64,000 nt of DNA from Salinicola aestuarinus (GTDB lineage Bacteria > Pseudomonadota > Gammaproteobacteria > Pseudomonadales > Halomonadaceae). Below the pieces are notes generated by a model. The model was not told the origin of the DNA and made no database searches. It saw only the letters and a program-made list of their open reading frames with translations. The stretch's first letter is position 1; each line of letters starts with the position of its first letter. The translations under genes were made by a program, and so were the position numbers. The stretch lies in assembly GCF_003206645.1 (NCBI RefSeq), contig NZ_PZJP01000008.1, positions 1 through 64,000 on the forward strand, given 5' to 3'. This document shows, piece by piece, positions 1 to 9,252 of the stretch.

Positions 1-1
1 C

Positions 2-532
2 GGTTTCGATGCCGCATTCGGCGGGGCGCGACGCGACGAGGAGGCCTCCCGAGCCAAGGAGCGCGTCTATTCGTTCCGCGACAAGCACCACCGCTGGGAT
101 CCCAAGAGCCAGCGCCCCGAGCTGTGGAATCTCTACAACGGCCGGGTGAACCAGGGCGAATCGATCCGAGTGTTTCCGCTCTCCAACTGGACCGAGCTCG
201 ATATCTGGCAATACATCTACCTCGAGTCAATTCCCATTGTTCCGCTCTACTACTCCGCCCCGCGCCCTGTCGTGGAGCGTGAGGGGATGCAGATCATGGT
301 CGACGACGAGCGGCTGCCGCTCGAGCCGGGTGAAGTGCCGGAAGAGAAGTGGGTGCGCTTTCGCACGCTCGGCTGCTATCCGCTCACCGGCGCGGTGGAG
401 TCCAAGGCGTCGACCCTGCCCGCGATCATTCAGGAGATGTTGTTGACTCGCACCAGCGAGCGTTCGGGTCGAGCCATCGATCACGATCAGGCGGGCTCGA
501 TGGAGAAGAAGAAGCGCGAGGGCTATTTCTGA
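2..532 (+). CDS. cysD: Sulfate adenylyltransferase subunit 2 (CysD), 3' part
   Basis: The window opens inside this gene, and the last 176 codons are visible. CysD is the catalytic subunit of ATP sulfurylase, which makes adenosine 5'-phosphosulfate (APS) from ATP and sulfate in the cytoplasm; the CysN GTPase drives it. Visible hallmarks are [11 protein letters not shown] near the left edge, [14 protein letters not shown] in the middle, the [14 protein letters not shown] block, and the KKKREGYF end typical of CysD. The start and the N-terminal PP-loop lie outside the window. The cysN-cysC fusion begins 109 bp downstream on the same strand, the usual pairing. Identity is very secure. Whether the enzyme mainly serves assimilation or polysaccharide sulfation cannot be told from this fragment. 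Confidence 0.96.
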   Translation, partial: GFDAAFGGARRDEEASRAKERVYSFRDKHHRWDPKSQRPELWNLYNGRVNQGESIRVFPLSNWTELDIWQYIYLESIPIVPLYYSAPRPVVEREGMQIMVDDERLPLEPGEVPEEKWVRFRTLGCYPLTGAVESKASTLPAIIQEMLLTRTSERSGRAIDHDQAGSMEKKKREGYF

Positions 533-641
533 CGCCGAGTCACGGGCTTCGAGCGCCTTTTTTCCATTGCAGTGTGTACGACCGGCTCGCAGCCCGAGGC
601 TCGCGGCTCGTGTCATGCCAACGACTACGCGAGGGGCAACC

Positions 642-2552
642 ATGTCACACCAGTCTTCAATGATCGCCGACAACATCGAGCAGTATCTCAAGGATCATGA
701 GAACAAGGACCTGCTGCGCTTCATCACCTGCGGTAGCGTCGACGACGGCAAGTCGACCCTGATCGGGCGGCTACTGCATGACTCCAAGATGATCTACGAG
801 GATCAGCTCGCCGCCATCACGCGGGATTCCAAATCCCGTGGCACCACCGGCGAAAAGGTGGACCTGGCGCTGCTCGTCGATGGGCTGCAGTCAGAGCGAG
901 AGCAGGGCATCACCATCGATGTTGCCTACCGTTTCTTCTCCACCGACAAGCGCAAGTTCATCATCGCCGACACCCCGGGCCATGAGCAGTACACCCGCAA
1001 CATGGCGACGGGCGCTTCGACGGCAAGCCTTGCGGTGATTCTGATCGACGCTCGCTACGGGGTGCAGGTTCAGACGCGGCGGCACAGCTTCATCTGCGAT
1101 CTGCTGGGCATCAAGCATCTGGTGATTGCGGTCAACAAGATGGATCTGGTGGCGTACTCGCAGGCGCGATTCGATGAGATCGTCGATGAGTATCGGGAGT
1201 TCGCGACCCAATTGTCGGTGACGGACATTCGCTTCGTGCCGATGTCGGCACTGGATGGCGACAACGTCGTCAACCACAGCGAGCATATGCCGTGGTATCT
1301 CGCTGGCCGGGAGCGCGGGGCACCGCTGATCCAGATTCTCGAAACCATCGACGTCAGCCATGAGCTGCCGCTGGATCAGCTGCGATTTCCGGTCCAGTAC
1401 GTCAACCGCCCGAATCTCAACTTTCGCGGTTACTGCGGCACGCTCGCGGCCGGCGTCATCCATCCGGGGGACGAGATTCGGGTCATTCCCTCCAACCAAC
1501 GCTCCCGGGTGTCCCGCATCGTCACCAATGACGGCGACCTGGCGGCGGCCTATCCCGGTCAGGCAATCACGCTAACGCTCACCGACGAGATCGATATCTC
1601 CCGCGGGGATCTTCTCGTCGATGCTCAGAGCGACCTCGAGCCCTGCACGGCCTTCACCGCGGACCTGGTGTGGATGCACGACCAACCGCTGGCAGTCGGT
1701 CACGAATACGAACTGAAAGCGGGCACGCGCACCGTGGTCGGTCGCGTGGTTCGTATCATCTATCAGGTCGACGTCAACACCATGGCGCGCAGCGCCACCG
1801 ACCGTCTCGAGCTCAACGGCATCGCCCGCTGCCAGCTCGAAACCACGCAGCCGCTGACGCTCGACGGCTACCAGCGCTCGCCGCACACCGGCAACTTCGT
1901 GCTGATCGACAAGCTCAGCAACCTGACCGTCGGCGTCGGGATGGTGGTGGACACACTGAGCGCCAGCAACATCGTCTGGCACGACATGGCGGTGACCAAG
2001 CAGCGCCGCGCCGAGCGTAACCGCCAGACGCCCTGCATCGTCTGGTTCACCGGTCTCTCGGGTGCGGGCAAGTCGACGGTCGCCAATGCGCTGGAACGGC
2101 AGCTCTTCGGCATGGGGTACAACACCTACCTGCTCGATGGCGACAACGTGCGTCACGGCCTGTGTCGCGATCTTGGCTTCAGCGACAGCGACCGCCAGGA
2201 GAATATTCGCCGCGTGGGTGAGGTCGCCAAGCTGATGGCGGACGCCGGCATGGTGACGCTGGTCTCCTTCATTTCGCCGTTCCGTCAGGACCGCCAGATG
2301 ATCCGCGACATGGTCGGGCCGGGCGAGTTCATCGAGGTGTTCGTCAATACGCCGATCGAGGTCTGTGAGCAGCGTGATCCCAAGGGGCTCTACCAGAAGG
2401 CCCGCTCCGGAGAAATCACGCAGTTCACGGGCATCAGCTCGCCCTATGAAGAGCCGGAGGGTGCCGAGGTCGAAATTGATACCTCGGCGCATGACCTGGA
2501 AGAGACGGTTGGGCGCCTGATCGCGGCGCTGCGCCGCCACCAGGTCATTTAG
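642..2552 (+). CDS. cysNC: Bifunctional CysN-CysC: ATP sulfurylase GTPase subunit fused to APS kinase
   Basis: A 636-residue fusion that makes PAPS. The N-terminal ~450 residues are an EF-Tu-like GTPase: [11 protein letters not shown]-loop, DTPGHEQY and NKMD, followed by beta-barrel domains. The C-terminal ~190 residues are APS kinase, with its own P-loop GLSGAGKST and a DGDNVRHGL motif. CysN activates CysD to make APS, and CysC phosphorylates APS to PAPS, the donor for sulfite production and for sulfotransferases. I chose ATG 642 because GAGGGG lies five bases upstream; an in-frame ATG at 567 has no such site. The gene sits directly before a polysaccharide export locus that contains sulfotransferase domains, which suggests part of the PAPS is used there (inference). 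Confidence 0.96.
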   Translation: MSHQSSMIADNIEQYLKDHENKDLLRFITCGSVDDGKSTLIGRLLHDSKMIYEDQLAAITRDSKSRGTTGEKVDLALLVDGLQSEREQGITIDVAYRFFSTDKRKFIIADTPGHEQYTRNMATGASTASLAVILIDARYGVQVQTRRHSFICDLLGIKHLVIAVNKMDLVAYSQARFDEIVDEYREFATQLSVTDIRFVPMSALDGDNVVNHSEHMPWYLAGRERGAPLIQILETIDVSHELPLDQLRFPVQYVNRPNLNFRGYCGTLAAGVIHPGDEIRVIPSNQRSRVSRIVTNDGDLAAAYPGQAITLTLTDEIDISRGDLLVDAQSDLEPCTAFTADLVWMHDQPLAVGHEYELKAGTRTVVGRVVRIIYQVDVNTMARSATDRLELNGIARCQLETTQPLTLDGYQRSPHTGNFVLIDKLSNLTVGVGMVVDTLSASNIVWHDMAVTKQRRAERNRQTPCIVWFTGLSGAGKSTVANALERQLFGMGYNTYLLDGDNVRHGLCRDLGFSDSDRQENIRRVGEVAKLMADAGMVTLVSFISPFRQDRQMIRDMVGPGEFIEVFVNTPIEVCEQRDPKGLYQKARSGEITQFTGISSPYEEPEGAEVEIDTSAHDLEETVGRLIAALRRHQVI

Positions 2553-2565
2553 TCGTGCGCATTGC

Positions 2566-2596
2566 GACCGGCGTCGGCAACTGACCGACGCCGGTC
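2566..2596 (+). terminator. Hairpin after cysNC
   Basis: A perfect 12-bp inverted repeat, GACCGGCGTCGG and its complement, surrounds a 7-base loop 13 bp after the cysNC stop. No T-run follows, so it may be a weak terminator or an RNA 3'-end stabiliser. It separates cysNC from the lipoprotein gene. Confidence 0.6.
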
Positions 2597-2667
2597 CGAT
2601 GGAAGGGGCAGTGTCGGCCCAGCCGGAGCGATCTAGCGAAGCTGCCGTCACTGCACCCGCATCAATA

Positions 2668-2705
2668 ACCATGAAAAGAATCGATGACCATGAAAACGAT
2701 CGATG
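2668..2705 (+). repeat. Tandem duplication of a 19-bp start region
   Basis: Two adjacent 19-bp units, 2668-2686 and 2687-2705, both read ACCATGAAAA..ATCGATG and differ at two bases. Each carries an ATG. They are 19 bp apart, so the two ATGs are in different frames; only the second (2690) is in frame with the lipoprotein. Confidence 0.7.
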
Positions 2706-3094
2706 CAATCCATACGCCAAGTCGCCGCTGGTTTCATCTTGCGAGCATCGCGCTGATGGCGCTGATTCTCTCTGGCTGCGCCGCCAACGCGCACCGTGCG
2801 AACAGTGCCGACAGCGTCCCCATGGATGACGCCACACCCGCGAACGCCCAGCTCGCTGCCTTTCTCGACGGCGCCGCGCCGGGGAGTACGGTGACGCTCA
2901 CCACCTCTCCCTGGGGCGACAACGTGGCGGTCTACGCCCGCGACCGCTACTTCGCTGCCAGCGGACGCCAGTGCATCCATCTCGAACTCACGCGTACCAC
3001 GGCGCCGGCATCGCTGAATGACGGTCGCCTGGCCTGTCGGGTCTCGGGCAAGGGCTGGTACACGCAGCGACTGGTGACGGCCCTTATTCGCTGA
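2690..3094 (+). CDS. Small outer-surface lipoprotein of unknown function
   Basis: A 134-residue protein with a basic start, a hydrophobic stretch and a lipobox LSGC (Cys about residue 30), so a probable lipoprotein. The mature part is predicted soluble. Its second half has GRQCIHLELT...ACR...GKGWYTQRLV, which resembles the C-terminal part of small surface-antigen proteins (17-kDa antigen type) with paired cysteines after a Gly-Arg; this is a weak likeness from memory. No glycine-zipper segment is visible. It lies between cysNC and the export gene at 3228. A role in the envelope or in polysaccharide export is plausible from location only. The start is uncertain: ATG 2684 is also in frame, no clear ribosome site is seen, and the start region is duplicated. 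Confidence 0.75.
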   Translation: MKTIDAIHTPSRRWFHLASIALMALILSGCAANAHRANSADSVPMDDATPANAQLAAFLDGAAPGSTVTLTTSPWGDNVAVYARDRYFAASGRQCIHLELTRTTAPASLNDGRLACRVSGKGWYTQRLVTALIR

Positions 3095-3227
3095 TCGTTC
3101 CGATCCGCGACGCCGTCGAAACCCGCCGACCCAGATAGCGGGAAGGCATTTACGCCGTAAGGCTCGCGACCCCGTTTCCGGGGCCGGCGGACCCCTCATG
3201 GCCGCATAAAGAGTGAGGCAGGACAAC

Positions 3228-5045
3228 ATGAAAGAGCCGACAGCGATAATTTCCCGAGCGACGCGCTCGGTGTTGGTAGCGTGCCTGATGGCGGTCACGG
3301 CGTTGGTGACCAGCGGCCTCGGCGCAACGACGGCCCAGGCGCAGTCGATCGGGGTGAGCAGCAGCTCGTTGCTCGGAAGCCAAGAGGAGGCGCAGCCGAT
3401 GACGTCCTCCGGAGAGGGCGATGACATGGAAACCTCGCCGCGGGCGAACTGGAATAACGCCAACTACGGCCATGGCCCTCAGGGTCCGAACGGCTATGGT
3501 GCCGGCCAGTACCCCAACGGCTCGCGAGGCCTCAATGGGGGCGTGCCGATCAACGCGGACCGGCTGCCGCCGTTCGGCGCCAATCTGTTCACCGGAGGCT
3601 TTCGCGGCATCATGGCCGATGGCCTCAATCCGGAGTATCTGATCAAGCCGGGCGATCAGATCACGCTGAGAGTCTGGGGCGGGGTAGAGGTCGATCGCGT
3701 CCTGGCGGTGGATGCCCAGGGCAACATTTTCCTGCCGGGGATCGGGCCGCTATCGGTGCAGGGGATCTCCAACGCCCAGCTCAACTCCCGGGTGCGCGGG
3801 GCCATCCAGTCGGTCTATCCGGAGAACGTCAGCGTCTACACCAATCTGCAGGGCGTGCAACCGGTCGGAGTCTTCGTCACGGGCTACGTGCAGAGCCCCG
3901 GGCGCTATTCGGGAACACCCAATGATTCGGTGCTCTATTTCCTCGACCAGGCAGGCGGCATCGATCACGCGCTGGGCAGCTACCGGCGCATCGTCATCAA
4001 GCGCGGCAACACCATGCTCGAGGTGGTCGACCTCTACGACTTTCTCATCGAAGGCCGCATTGCCCGTCCCCAGTTCCGCGATGGCGACACCATCGTTGTC
4101 GAGGAGCGGGGGCCCGCGATCAGCGTGGCCGGAGACGTGCAGAAAGCCTACCGCTACGAGCTCGTCGGCGAGACGCTGACCGGACGCGACGTCGTGGATC
4201 TGGCGCGGCTACGCTCGGGCGTCTCCCACGTGCTGCTGCGCGGTAGCCGCGACACGGGACCGATCTCGCGTTATCTGCCGCTGACGGCGTTTCGCGGCGC
4301 AGAAGTGCGACGGGGCGATGAGGTCCTGTTCAGCGCCGACCGTCGCGATGAAACCATCGTGGTGCAGGTCGAGGGCAGCTACTACGGTCCGTCTCGCTAC
4401 GCGCTGCCTCGCGATGCGCGGCTCGGCGAGCTTTTGAATGCCATCAGCGTTCCGCAGTCGATGACCAGCTATCGCGACGTCTCCATTCGCCGCGTGAGTG
4501 TCGCCGAGCAGCAGGCGGAGTCGCTCAAGCAGAGCCTGCGCCGGCTGGAGACGACCTACCTGGGCTATCCATCGCGCACCGCGAAGGAGGGCGAGATTCA
4601 GGTCCGTCAGGCCGAACTGATCGAGCGCTTCGTGCAGAAAGCCTCTCAGGTGGAACCGACCGGGCGACTGGTCGTGGCGCGCACCAACGAGGTGGCGAAC
4701 ATTCGGCTGCAGGACGGCGATGTCGTCACCATCCCCGAAAGCAGCGACTCCATTCTGCTCAGCGGCGAGATCGTGATCCCGCAGTCGATCGTCTTCACGC
4801 CGGGGCTGAGTGCGCATGATTACATCCGTCTCGCTGGCGGCTTTACGCCGCGCGCCGATGACGACCAGGTGCTGGTGGTCCATCGCAATGGCGCGGTCAT
4901 TTCCGCCGAGGACACGGTAATGCGCGCAGGCGACGAGGTCATCGTGCTGCCGGCCGCACCGACCAGCAACATCGAGCTGGCTTCGAGTATCTCGCAGATC
5001 CTGTTTCAGATCGCTGTCGCTACTCGCGTGGCGCTGGACCTATGA
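3228..5045 (+). CDS. Outer-membrane polysaccharide export protein (KpsD/Wza family, SLBB domains)
   Basis: A 605-residue exported protein. The first ~38 residues form a signal peptide (hydrophobic stretch, then TTAQAQS). A low-complexity Asn/Gly/Pro segment follows at about 55-110. The polysaccharide-export domain begins near residue 130 (YLIKPGDQITLRVWG) and is followed by SLBB-type repeats, for example GVFVTGYVQSPGRYSG and a later SGEIVIPQSIVFTPGLSAHDYIRLAGG. The length fits KpsD (about 560 residues) better than Wza (about 380). It should form the periplasmic and outer-membrane conduit of an ABC-dependent capsule exporter. ATG 3228 has AGGCAGGA just upstream. KpsM-, KpsT- and KpsE-like genes follow on the same strand, which supports the call. 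Confidence 0.9.
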   Translation: MKEPTAIISRATRSVLVACLMAVTALVTSGLGATTAQAQSIGVSSSSLLGSQEEAQPMTSSGEGDDMETSPRANWNNANYGHGPQGPNGYGAGQYPNGSRGLNGGVPINADRLPPFGANLFTGGFRGIMADGLNPEYLIKPGDQITLRVWGGVEVDRVLAVDAQGNIFLPGIGPLSVQGISNAQLNSRVRGAIQSVYPENVSVYTNLQGVQPVGVFVTGYVQSPGRYSGTPNDSVLYFLDQAGGIDHALGSYRRIVIKRGNTMLEVVDLYDFLIEGRIARPQFRDGDTIVVEERGPAISVAGDVQKAYRYELVGETLTGRDVVDLARLRSGVSHVLLRGSRDTGPISRYLPLTAFRGAEVRRGDEVLFSADRRDETIVVQVEGSYYGPSRYALPRDARLGELLNAISVPQSMTSYRDVSIRRVSVAEQQAESLKQSLRRLETTYLGYPSRTAKEGEIQVRQAELIERFVQKASQVEPTGRLVVARTNEVANIRLQDGDVVTIPESSDSILLSGEIVIPQSIVFTPGLSAHDYIRLAGGFTPRADDDQVLVVHRNGAVISAEDTVMRAGDEVIVLPAAPTSNIELASSISQILFQIAVATRVALDL

Positions 5046-5178
5046 GCTGGCGCAACGCGCAATGTCAGCCGCCGCCTGGCTCGGGCGCACCGGCTGATCT
5101 CGTAGCGGTAGTCGAGACGCCGGCCCGGACAGGGAACGTGCGCGCGATGCCAACCGCTATGCGTCCTGGAGGTGAGTC

Positions 5179-5988
5179 ATGGCGACACTAAGCCTTTCTC
5201 AGCGTCCCCGGCGGGGGGCGTGGCGAGTCACCCGTAGCGTCTGGTTCGCGATGTTCATGCGCGAGGCGATCTCGCGGACCATGTCGGACCGCATGGGCTG
5301 GTTCTGGATGCTCTTCGAGCCGCTGGCAATCATCGTGGTCATGGTGTCGATGCGCGGGCTCTTTCTCTCCGGGAGCGAGATAGCCGGCGCCGATCATGTG
5401 CCTTGGCTGGTGGTAGGGCTGATGGGCTTCGGGCTCTTTCGCGAAAACATGATGCGCTCGCTCGGGGCGATCGAGGCCAACAAGGGACTTTTCGCCTATC
5501 GCCAGGTGAAGCCGGTCGACACGGTGCTGGTCCGCTGCTTCCTGGAGGGCGCGCTCAAATCATTGCTGTTCCTGATCTTCATCGGGATCGGCACGCTGCT
5601 CGATTTCGATCTGATGCCGGCGCGGCCGCTCGGGGTGATGCTCGACTGGCTGTCGCTCTGGGCGCTCGGTTGGGGCGCGGGGCTTACCGTCTCGGTGCTA
5701 GGCGATCTGGTGCCGGAGGTCGCGCGCGTGGTGCGCATCCTCAACCTGCCGCTGCTGTTGCTCTCCGGGGTCATTCTGCCGGTCATGTTTCTGCCGTACC
5801 CGTACAGCCATTACCTGCTTTACAACCCGATCGTGCATGGGCTGGAGAGCATGCGAATGAGCTTTTTCGACGGGTATCACACCCTGAATGGGATCGACAT
5901 GACCTATCTCTGGTTCTGGGCGCTGGCGCTGATCGCGCTGGGGTTGATCCTTCATCTTCGCTTCGCCGCGAAGCTCAAGGCGCAGTGA
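5179..5988 (+). CDS. Polysaccharide ABC transporter permease (KpsM-like)
   Basis: A 269-residue integral membrane protein of the ABC-2 permease family. A basic N-terminus is followed by the amphipathic MFMREAISRTMSDRMGWFW segment typical of KpsM-type permeases, then about six hydrophobic segments (for example near residues 48-64, 76-90, 125-140, 150-172, 180-200 and 240-260). It should carry lipid-linked polysaccharide across the inner membrane together with the ATPase encoded 10 bp downstream. A GGAGGTGA ribosome site precedes ATG 5179. The 133-bp gap from the export gene upstream holds nothing I recognise. The family is secure; the substrate is not visible in the sequence. Confidence 0.92.
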   Translation: MATLSLSQRPRRGAWRVTRSVWFAMFMREAISRTMSDRMGWFWMLFEPLAIIVVMVSMRGLFLSGSEIAGADHVPWLVVGLMGFGLFRENMMRSLGAIEANKGLFAYRQVKPVDTVLVRCFLEGALKSLLFLIFIGIGTLLDFDLMPARPLGVMLDWLSLWALGWGAGLTVSVLGDLVPEVARVVRILNLPLLLLSGVILPVMFLPYPYSHYLLYNPIVHGLESMRMSFFDGYHTLNGIDMTYLWFWALALIALGLILHLRFAAKLKAQ

Positions 5989-5998
5989 GGAGACTCCC

Positions 5999-6931
5999 AT
6001 GATCGAGATTCGCAACCTCTACAAGCGCTACCACAACCACCACGGCAGCCCCTGGGTGCTCGAGGACGTCTCGTTGACGATACCCGACGGCGTCAGCGTC
6101 GGGCTGCTCGGACGCAACGGCGCCGGCAAGACGACGCTGCTGCGACTGATCGGCGGGATGGATACGCCGGACCGAGGCGAGATCGTCCGGGAAAGCCGTG
6201 TCTCCTGGCCAATCGGGTTGGCGGGGGGCTTTCAGGGCTCGATGACCGGCCGCCAGAACGTCAAGTTCGTCGCCCGTATTCACGGTGCCGACGAGGAGAT
6301 CGACGCCATCATCGAAGAGGTCGAGACCTTTGCCGACATCGGCGATGCCTTCGACGAGCCGGTCAAGACCTACTCGACCGGCATGCGCTCGCGACTGGCA
6401 TTCGGCCTCTCCCTGGCGTTCGATTTCGACGTCTATCTCTCTGACGAGGCCACTGCCGTAGGCGACCGCGGGTTCAAGCAGAAGGCCCGTCAGGCGTTCG
6501 AGGCGCGCATCGGCAAGGCGAGCCTGATCATGGTCTCCCACGGCGAGGGCGTACTTCGCGAGTTCTGTCAGGCAGGGATCGTGCTGGAGAAGGGCAGCGC
6601 ACGCTGGTACGACGACATCGAGATGGCGATCGCCGCGTACCACGAGGCAACGGATGGCCGGCCCCCGAAAGTACCGGTCGTGCCCGAGACCCATGAAGAA
6701 GCCAAGCAAGTCCTTGCCGACGCCAATCTCGACTTTGCCGAGGCCAAGGCGGCTTTCGAGGCGGCCGGAGACGACCCGGCTCGGGAAGCGGAAGACGACA
6801 CGCTGCGCTGGCGGCTCGAAGAGGCGCGCGAGGCGATGCTTGACGCTCGCCGTCACGTTCAACGGTTACGTCCCCAGCCGCCCGAGAAGACTCCTCCGCG
6901 CAAGACTCACCACAAGAAGAGACGGTCATGA
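5999..6931 (+). CDS. Polysaccharide ABC transporter ATPase (KpsT-like) with a helical C-terminal extension
   Basis: A 310-residue ATPase. Walker A is GRNGAGKT at residues 38-45, the signature motif is YSTGMRSRLAFGL, and Walker B is contained in FDVYLSDEATAVGD, the version typical of capsule exporters of the KpsT type. KpsT is usually about 220 residues. This protein carries some 85 extra residues rich in Ala, Glu and Arg (EAKQVLADANLDFAEAK onward), probably coiled-coil, ending in a basic KTHHKKRRS tail. It is not the beta-sandwich sugar-binding domain of Wzt proteins. It lies 10 bp after the permease and its stop overlaps the next start (ATGA), so it is almost certainly co-transcribed. Confidence 0.92.
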   Translation: MIEIRNLYKRYHNHHGSPWVLEDVSLTIPDGVSVGLLGRNGAGKTTLLRLIGGMDTPDRGEIVRESRVSWPIGLAGGFQGSMTGRQNVKFVARIHGADEEIDAIIEEVETFADIGDAFDEPVKTYSTGMRSRLAFGLSLAFDFDVYLSDEATAVGDRGFKQKARQAFEARIGKASLIMVSHGEGVLREFCQAGIVLEKGSARWYDDIEMAIAAYHEATDGRPPKVPVVPETHEEAKQVLADANLDFAEAKAAFEAAGDDPAREAEDDTLRWRLEEAREAMLDARRHVQRLRPQPPEKTPPRKTHHKKRRS

Positions 6932-8028
6932 AGAAACACTCCTCTTTTGCCAGCAAGTATCTCCACTGGCTCGTCTGCGTCGCGGCGATCATCGGTGTCT
7001 CGCTCTATTGGATGCTGTGGGCCAGCGACCGCTACGTCTCGCATGCCAACGTGGTCCTGGAGAGCCCGCAGCTTGCCGCGCCCGACTTGAGTTTCAGCTC
7101 GCTGCTGACCGGAAGCGCCTCCGGCAATCTGGCAGACATGCTGCTGCTGCGCGACTACCTGCGCTCGGTGGACATGCTCAAGCTGCTCATCGAGCAGGCG
7201 GACTTTCGCGACCACTACGCCAATTCCGGCGCAGACCCCTTGAGCACGCTGCGCGACGAGCGCGCGCCACTGGAGACACTTCATGAGTACTACCTGTCGC
7301 GCGTGTCGGTCGAACTCGACGATTACGCTGGCGTGCTGCGGCTCGACATCGAGGCGTTCACCCCGGAGAAGGCTCACCAGATCGCCCAGTTGATGCTCGA
7401 TGAGGGAGAGCGGCACATGAACGAAATGGGCCAGCGCCTCGCCGAGGAGCAGGTGCGTTTTCTGGAGAAGCAGGTGGCGATTCTCGAGCAGAGGTTTCAG
7501 GAGACGCGGGATGTACTGCTCGACTACCAGAATGCCAACGGTCTGGTGTCGCCGGTGGGCACCGTGGAGAGCCTGAGCTCCGTCGTCGCCTCGCTGGAGG
7601 GCCAGCTCGCGGTGGCCAAGGCGCGCAAGAGCGCGCTTTCGAGCTTCCAGAGTGGTCGCTCGCCGGAGATGGTACGCATCAACGCCGACATCAACGCGCT
7701 GAACAGTCAGATTCAGCAGGAGAGCGAGCGGCTGGCCCGCCAGTCCGGCGATGCACTGAACGCGGTCTCCTCCGAGTATCAGACACTGATGCTGCGAGCC
7801 GATTTCGCCCAGCAGAGCTACTCCGGCGCGCTGGCTGCGCTCGAGAACACGCGTATCGAAGCCGCCCGTAAGCTGAAGCAGGTCTCGATCTTGCAGGCGC
7901 CGACGCTGCCGGAATACCCGGAGCAGCCCGAGCGGCTCTACAACGTCGTGGTATTCGCGGTCATTGCACTCTTCGTGACGCTGATCCTCAACATGCTGAT
8001 TCTCATCGTGAAGGATCACCGCGACTGA
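6928..8028 (+). CDS. Inner-membrane polysaccharide co-polymerase/export protein (KpsE-like)
   Basis: A 366-residue protein with one transmembrane segment near each end (about residues 12-30 and 335-358) and a long periplasmic part predicted as coiled coil (about 155-300; LAEEQVRFLEKQVAILEQ and similar heptads). This is the layout of KpsE/Wzz-type PCP proteins that link the inner-membrane transporter to the outer-membrane exporter. The conserved P-x-x-P motif before the second membrane segment is visible (LPEYPEQPERLY). The gene overlaps the ATPase gene by four bases, indicating translational coupling. It is the last member of the KpsD-M-T-E-like export set. Confidence 0.9.
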   Translation: MKKHSSFASKYLHWLVCVAAIIGVSLYWMLWASDRYVSHANVVLESPQLAAPDLSFSSLLTGSASGNLADMLLLRDYLRSVDMLKLLIEQADFRDHYANSGADPLSTLRDERAPLETLHEYYLSRVSVELDDYAGVLRLDIEAFTPEKAHQIAQLMLDEGERHMNEMGQRLAEEQVRFLEKQVAILEQRFQETRDVLLDYQNANGLVSPVGTVESLSSVVASLEGQLAVAKARKSALSSFQSGRSPEMVRINADINALNSQIQQESERLARQSGDALNAVSSEYQTLMLRADFAQQSYSGALAALENTRIEAARKLKQVSILQAPTLPEYPEQPERLYNVVVFAVIALFVTLILNMLILIVKDHRD

Positions 8029-8172
8029 GGCGGGCGCTGCGCCGAACTCGACCCGTCGTCGACACCGGCTCGCGCCGATCGGCGAGCGGTGAAATCAACG
8101 ACACGTCTCACCAGTGGTCTGTCAGACCGACGACACGCCAGACGACACGACAAATAGAGGGGGAGGGACACC

Positions 8173-9252
8173 ATGAGCAAGACGTTTCTGGTCACCGGCG
8201 GCGCCGGTTTCATCGGCTCTGCCGTGGTACGCGAACTGATCCGTGAGACGGGCCACCGGGTCGTCAATGTGGATAAGCTCACCTACGCCGGCAATCCGGA
8301 GTCACTCGCCGCGATCGACGAAGACCCGCGTTACACCTTCTATCAGGTCGACATCTGTGACGCCGATGCGATGGCGGCCGTCTTCGCCGAAACCCGGCCG
8401 GACGTGGTGATGCATCTGGCCGCGGAGAGTCACGTCGACCGCTCCATCGACGGTCCCGCGGCGTTTATCGAGACCAATGTCGTCGGCACCTATGTGCTGC
8501 TCGAGGCCGCCAGGCAGTACTGGAAAGGGCTGAAGGAGAGCGATACGCAGAAAGCGACGGACTTTCGTTTTCATCACATCTCCACCGACGAAGTCTACGG
8601 CGATCTGCACGGCGCAGACGACCTCTTCACCGAGACCACTTCCTATGCGCCGAGTTCTCCCTACTCGGCGAGCAAGGCGAGCTCCGATCATCTGGTACGC
8701 GCCTGGCAGCGCACCTACGGACTGCCGACCCTGGTCACCAACTGCTCCAACAATTACGGCCCGTATCACTTCCCGGAGAAGCTGATCCCGCTGACGATCC
8801 TCAATGCAGTCGCCGGCAAACCGCTACCGGTGTACGGCGATGGTCAGCAGATTCGCGACTGGCTGTTCGTCGAGGATCATGCCCGGGCGCTGATTCACGT
8901 CGCGAGCACGGGTGAGATCGGCGAGACCTACAACATCGGCGGCCACAACGAAAAGCCCAACCTCGAAGTGGTGGAGACGATCTGCGCCCTGCTCGAGGAG
9001 CTCGCGCCCGCCAAGCCGGATGGCGTGACGCACTATCGAGATCTGATCACGTTCGTTACCGACCGCCCGGGCCACGATCTGCGCTATGCCATCGACGCCG
9101 GCAAGATCGAGCGAGAGCTGGGCTGGACGCCACGGGAAACCTTCCAGAGTGGCATGCGCCGTACGGTCATGTGGTTTCTGGATAACGAGGCATGGTGGCA
9201 CCGGGTTCAGAGCGGCAAATATCAAGGTGAACGACTGGGAGAGAAGGCATGA
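8173..9252 (+). CDS. rmlB: dTDP-glucose 4,6-dehydratase (RmlB/RfbB)
   Basis: A 359-residue extended SDR enzyme that converts dTDP-D-glucose to dTDP-4-keto-6-deoxyglucose, the second step to dTDP-L-rhamnose. Visible hallmarks are the NAD-binding TGGAGFIGS at residues 7-15, [12 protein letters not shown], the STDEVYGDL segment with the catalytic Asp-Glu pair, and YSASKA carrying the Tyr-x3-Lys pair. The length matches the family (about 355). GGGAGGGA precedes ATG 8173. The gene begins the rmlBDAC block, and its stop overlaps the rmlD start by four bases. The 144-bp gap upstream has no recognisable gene. Confidence 0.97.
   Translation: MSKTFLVTGGAGFIGSAVVRELIRETGHRVVNVDKLTYAGNPESLAAIDEDPRYTFYQVDICDADAMAAVFAETRPDVVMHLAAESHVDRSIDGPAAFIETNVVGTYVLLEAARQYWKGLKESDTQKATDFRFHHISTDEVYGDLHGADDLFTETTSYAPSSPYSASKASSDHLVRAWQRTYGLPTLVTNCSNNYGPYHFPEKLIPLTILNAVAGKPLPVYGDGQQIRDWLFVEDHARALIHVASTGEIGETYNIGGHNEKPNLEVVETICALLEELAPAKPDGVTHYRDLITFVTDRPGHDLRYAIDAGKIERELGWTPRETFQSGMRRTVMWFLDNEAWWHRVQSGKYQGERLGEKA

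Noticed and set aside
1572..2837. Minus-strand frame of 421 codons opposite cysNC
   Set aside because: It is a shadow of cysNC in GC-rich sequence, rich in Arg, Ala and His, with no family motif.
3095..3227. Possible riboswitch before the KpsD-like gene
   Set aside because: GC-rich hairpins occur, but no conserved core of a known riboswitch, including c-di-GMP classes, was recognised.
5104..5111. AGCGGTAG resembling the ops element of JUMPstart sequences
   Set aside because: It differs from GGCGGTAG at one position, lies between export genes and not at the head of the operon, and no other JUMPstart feature is present.
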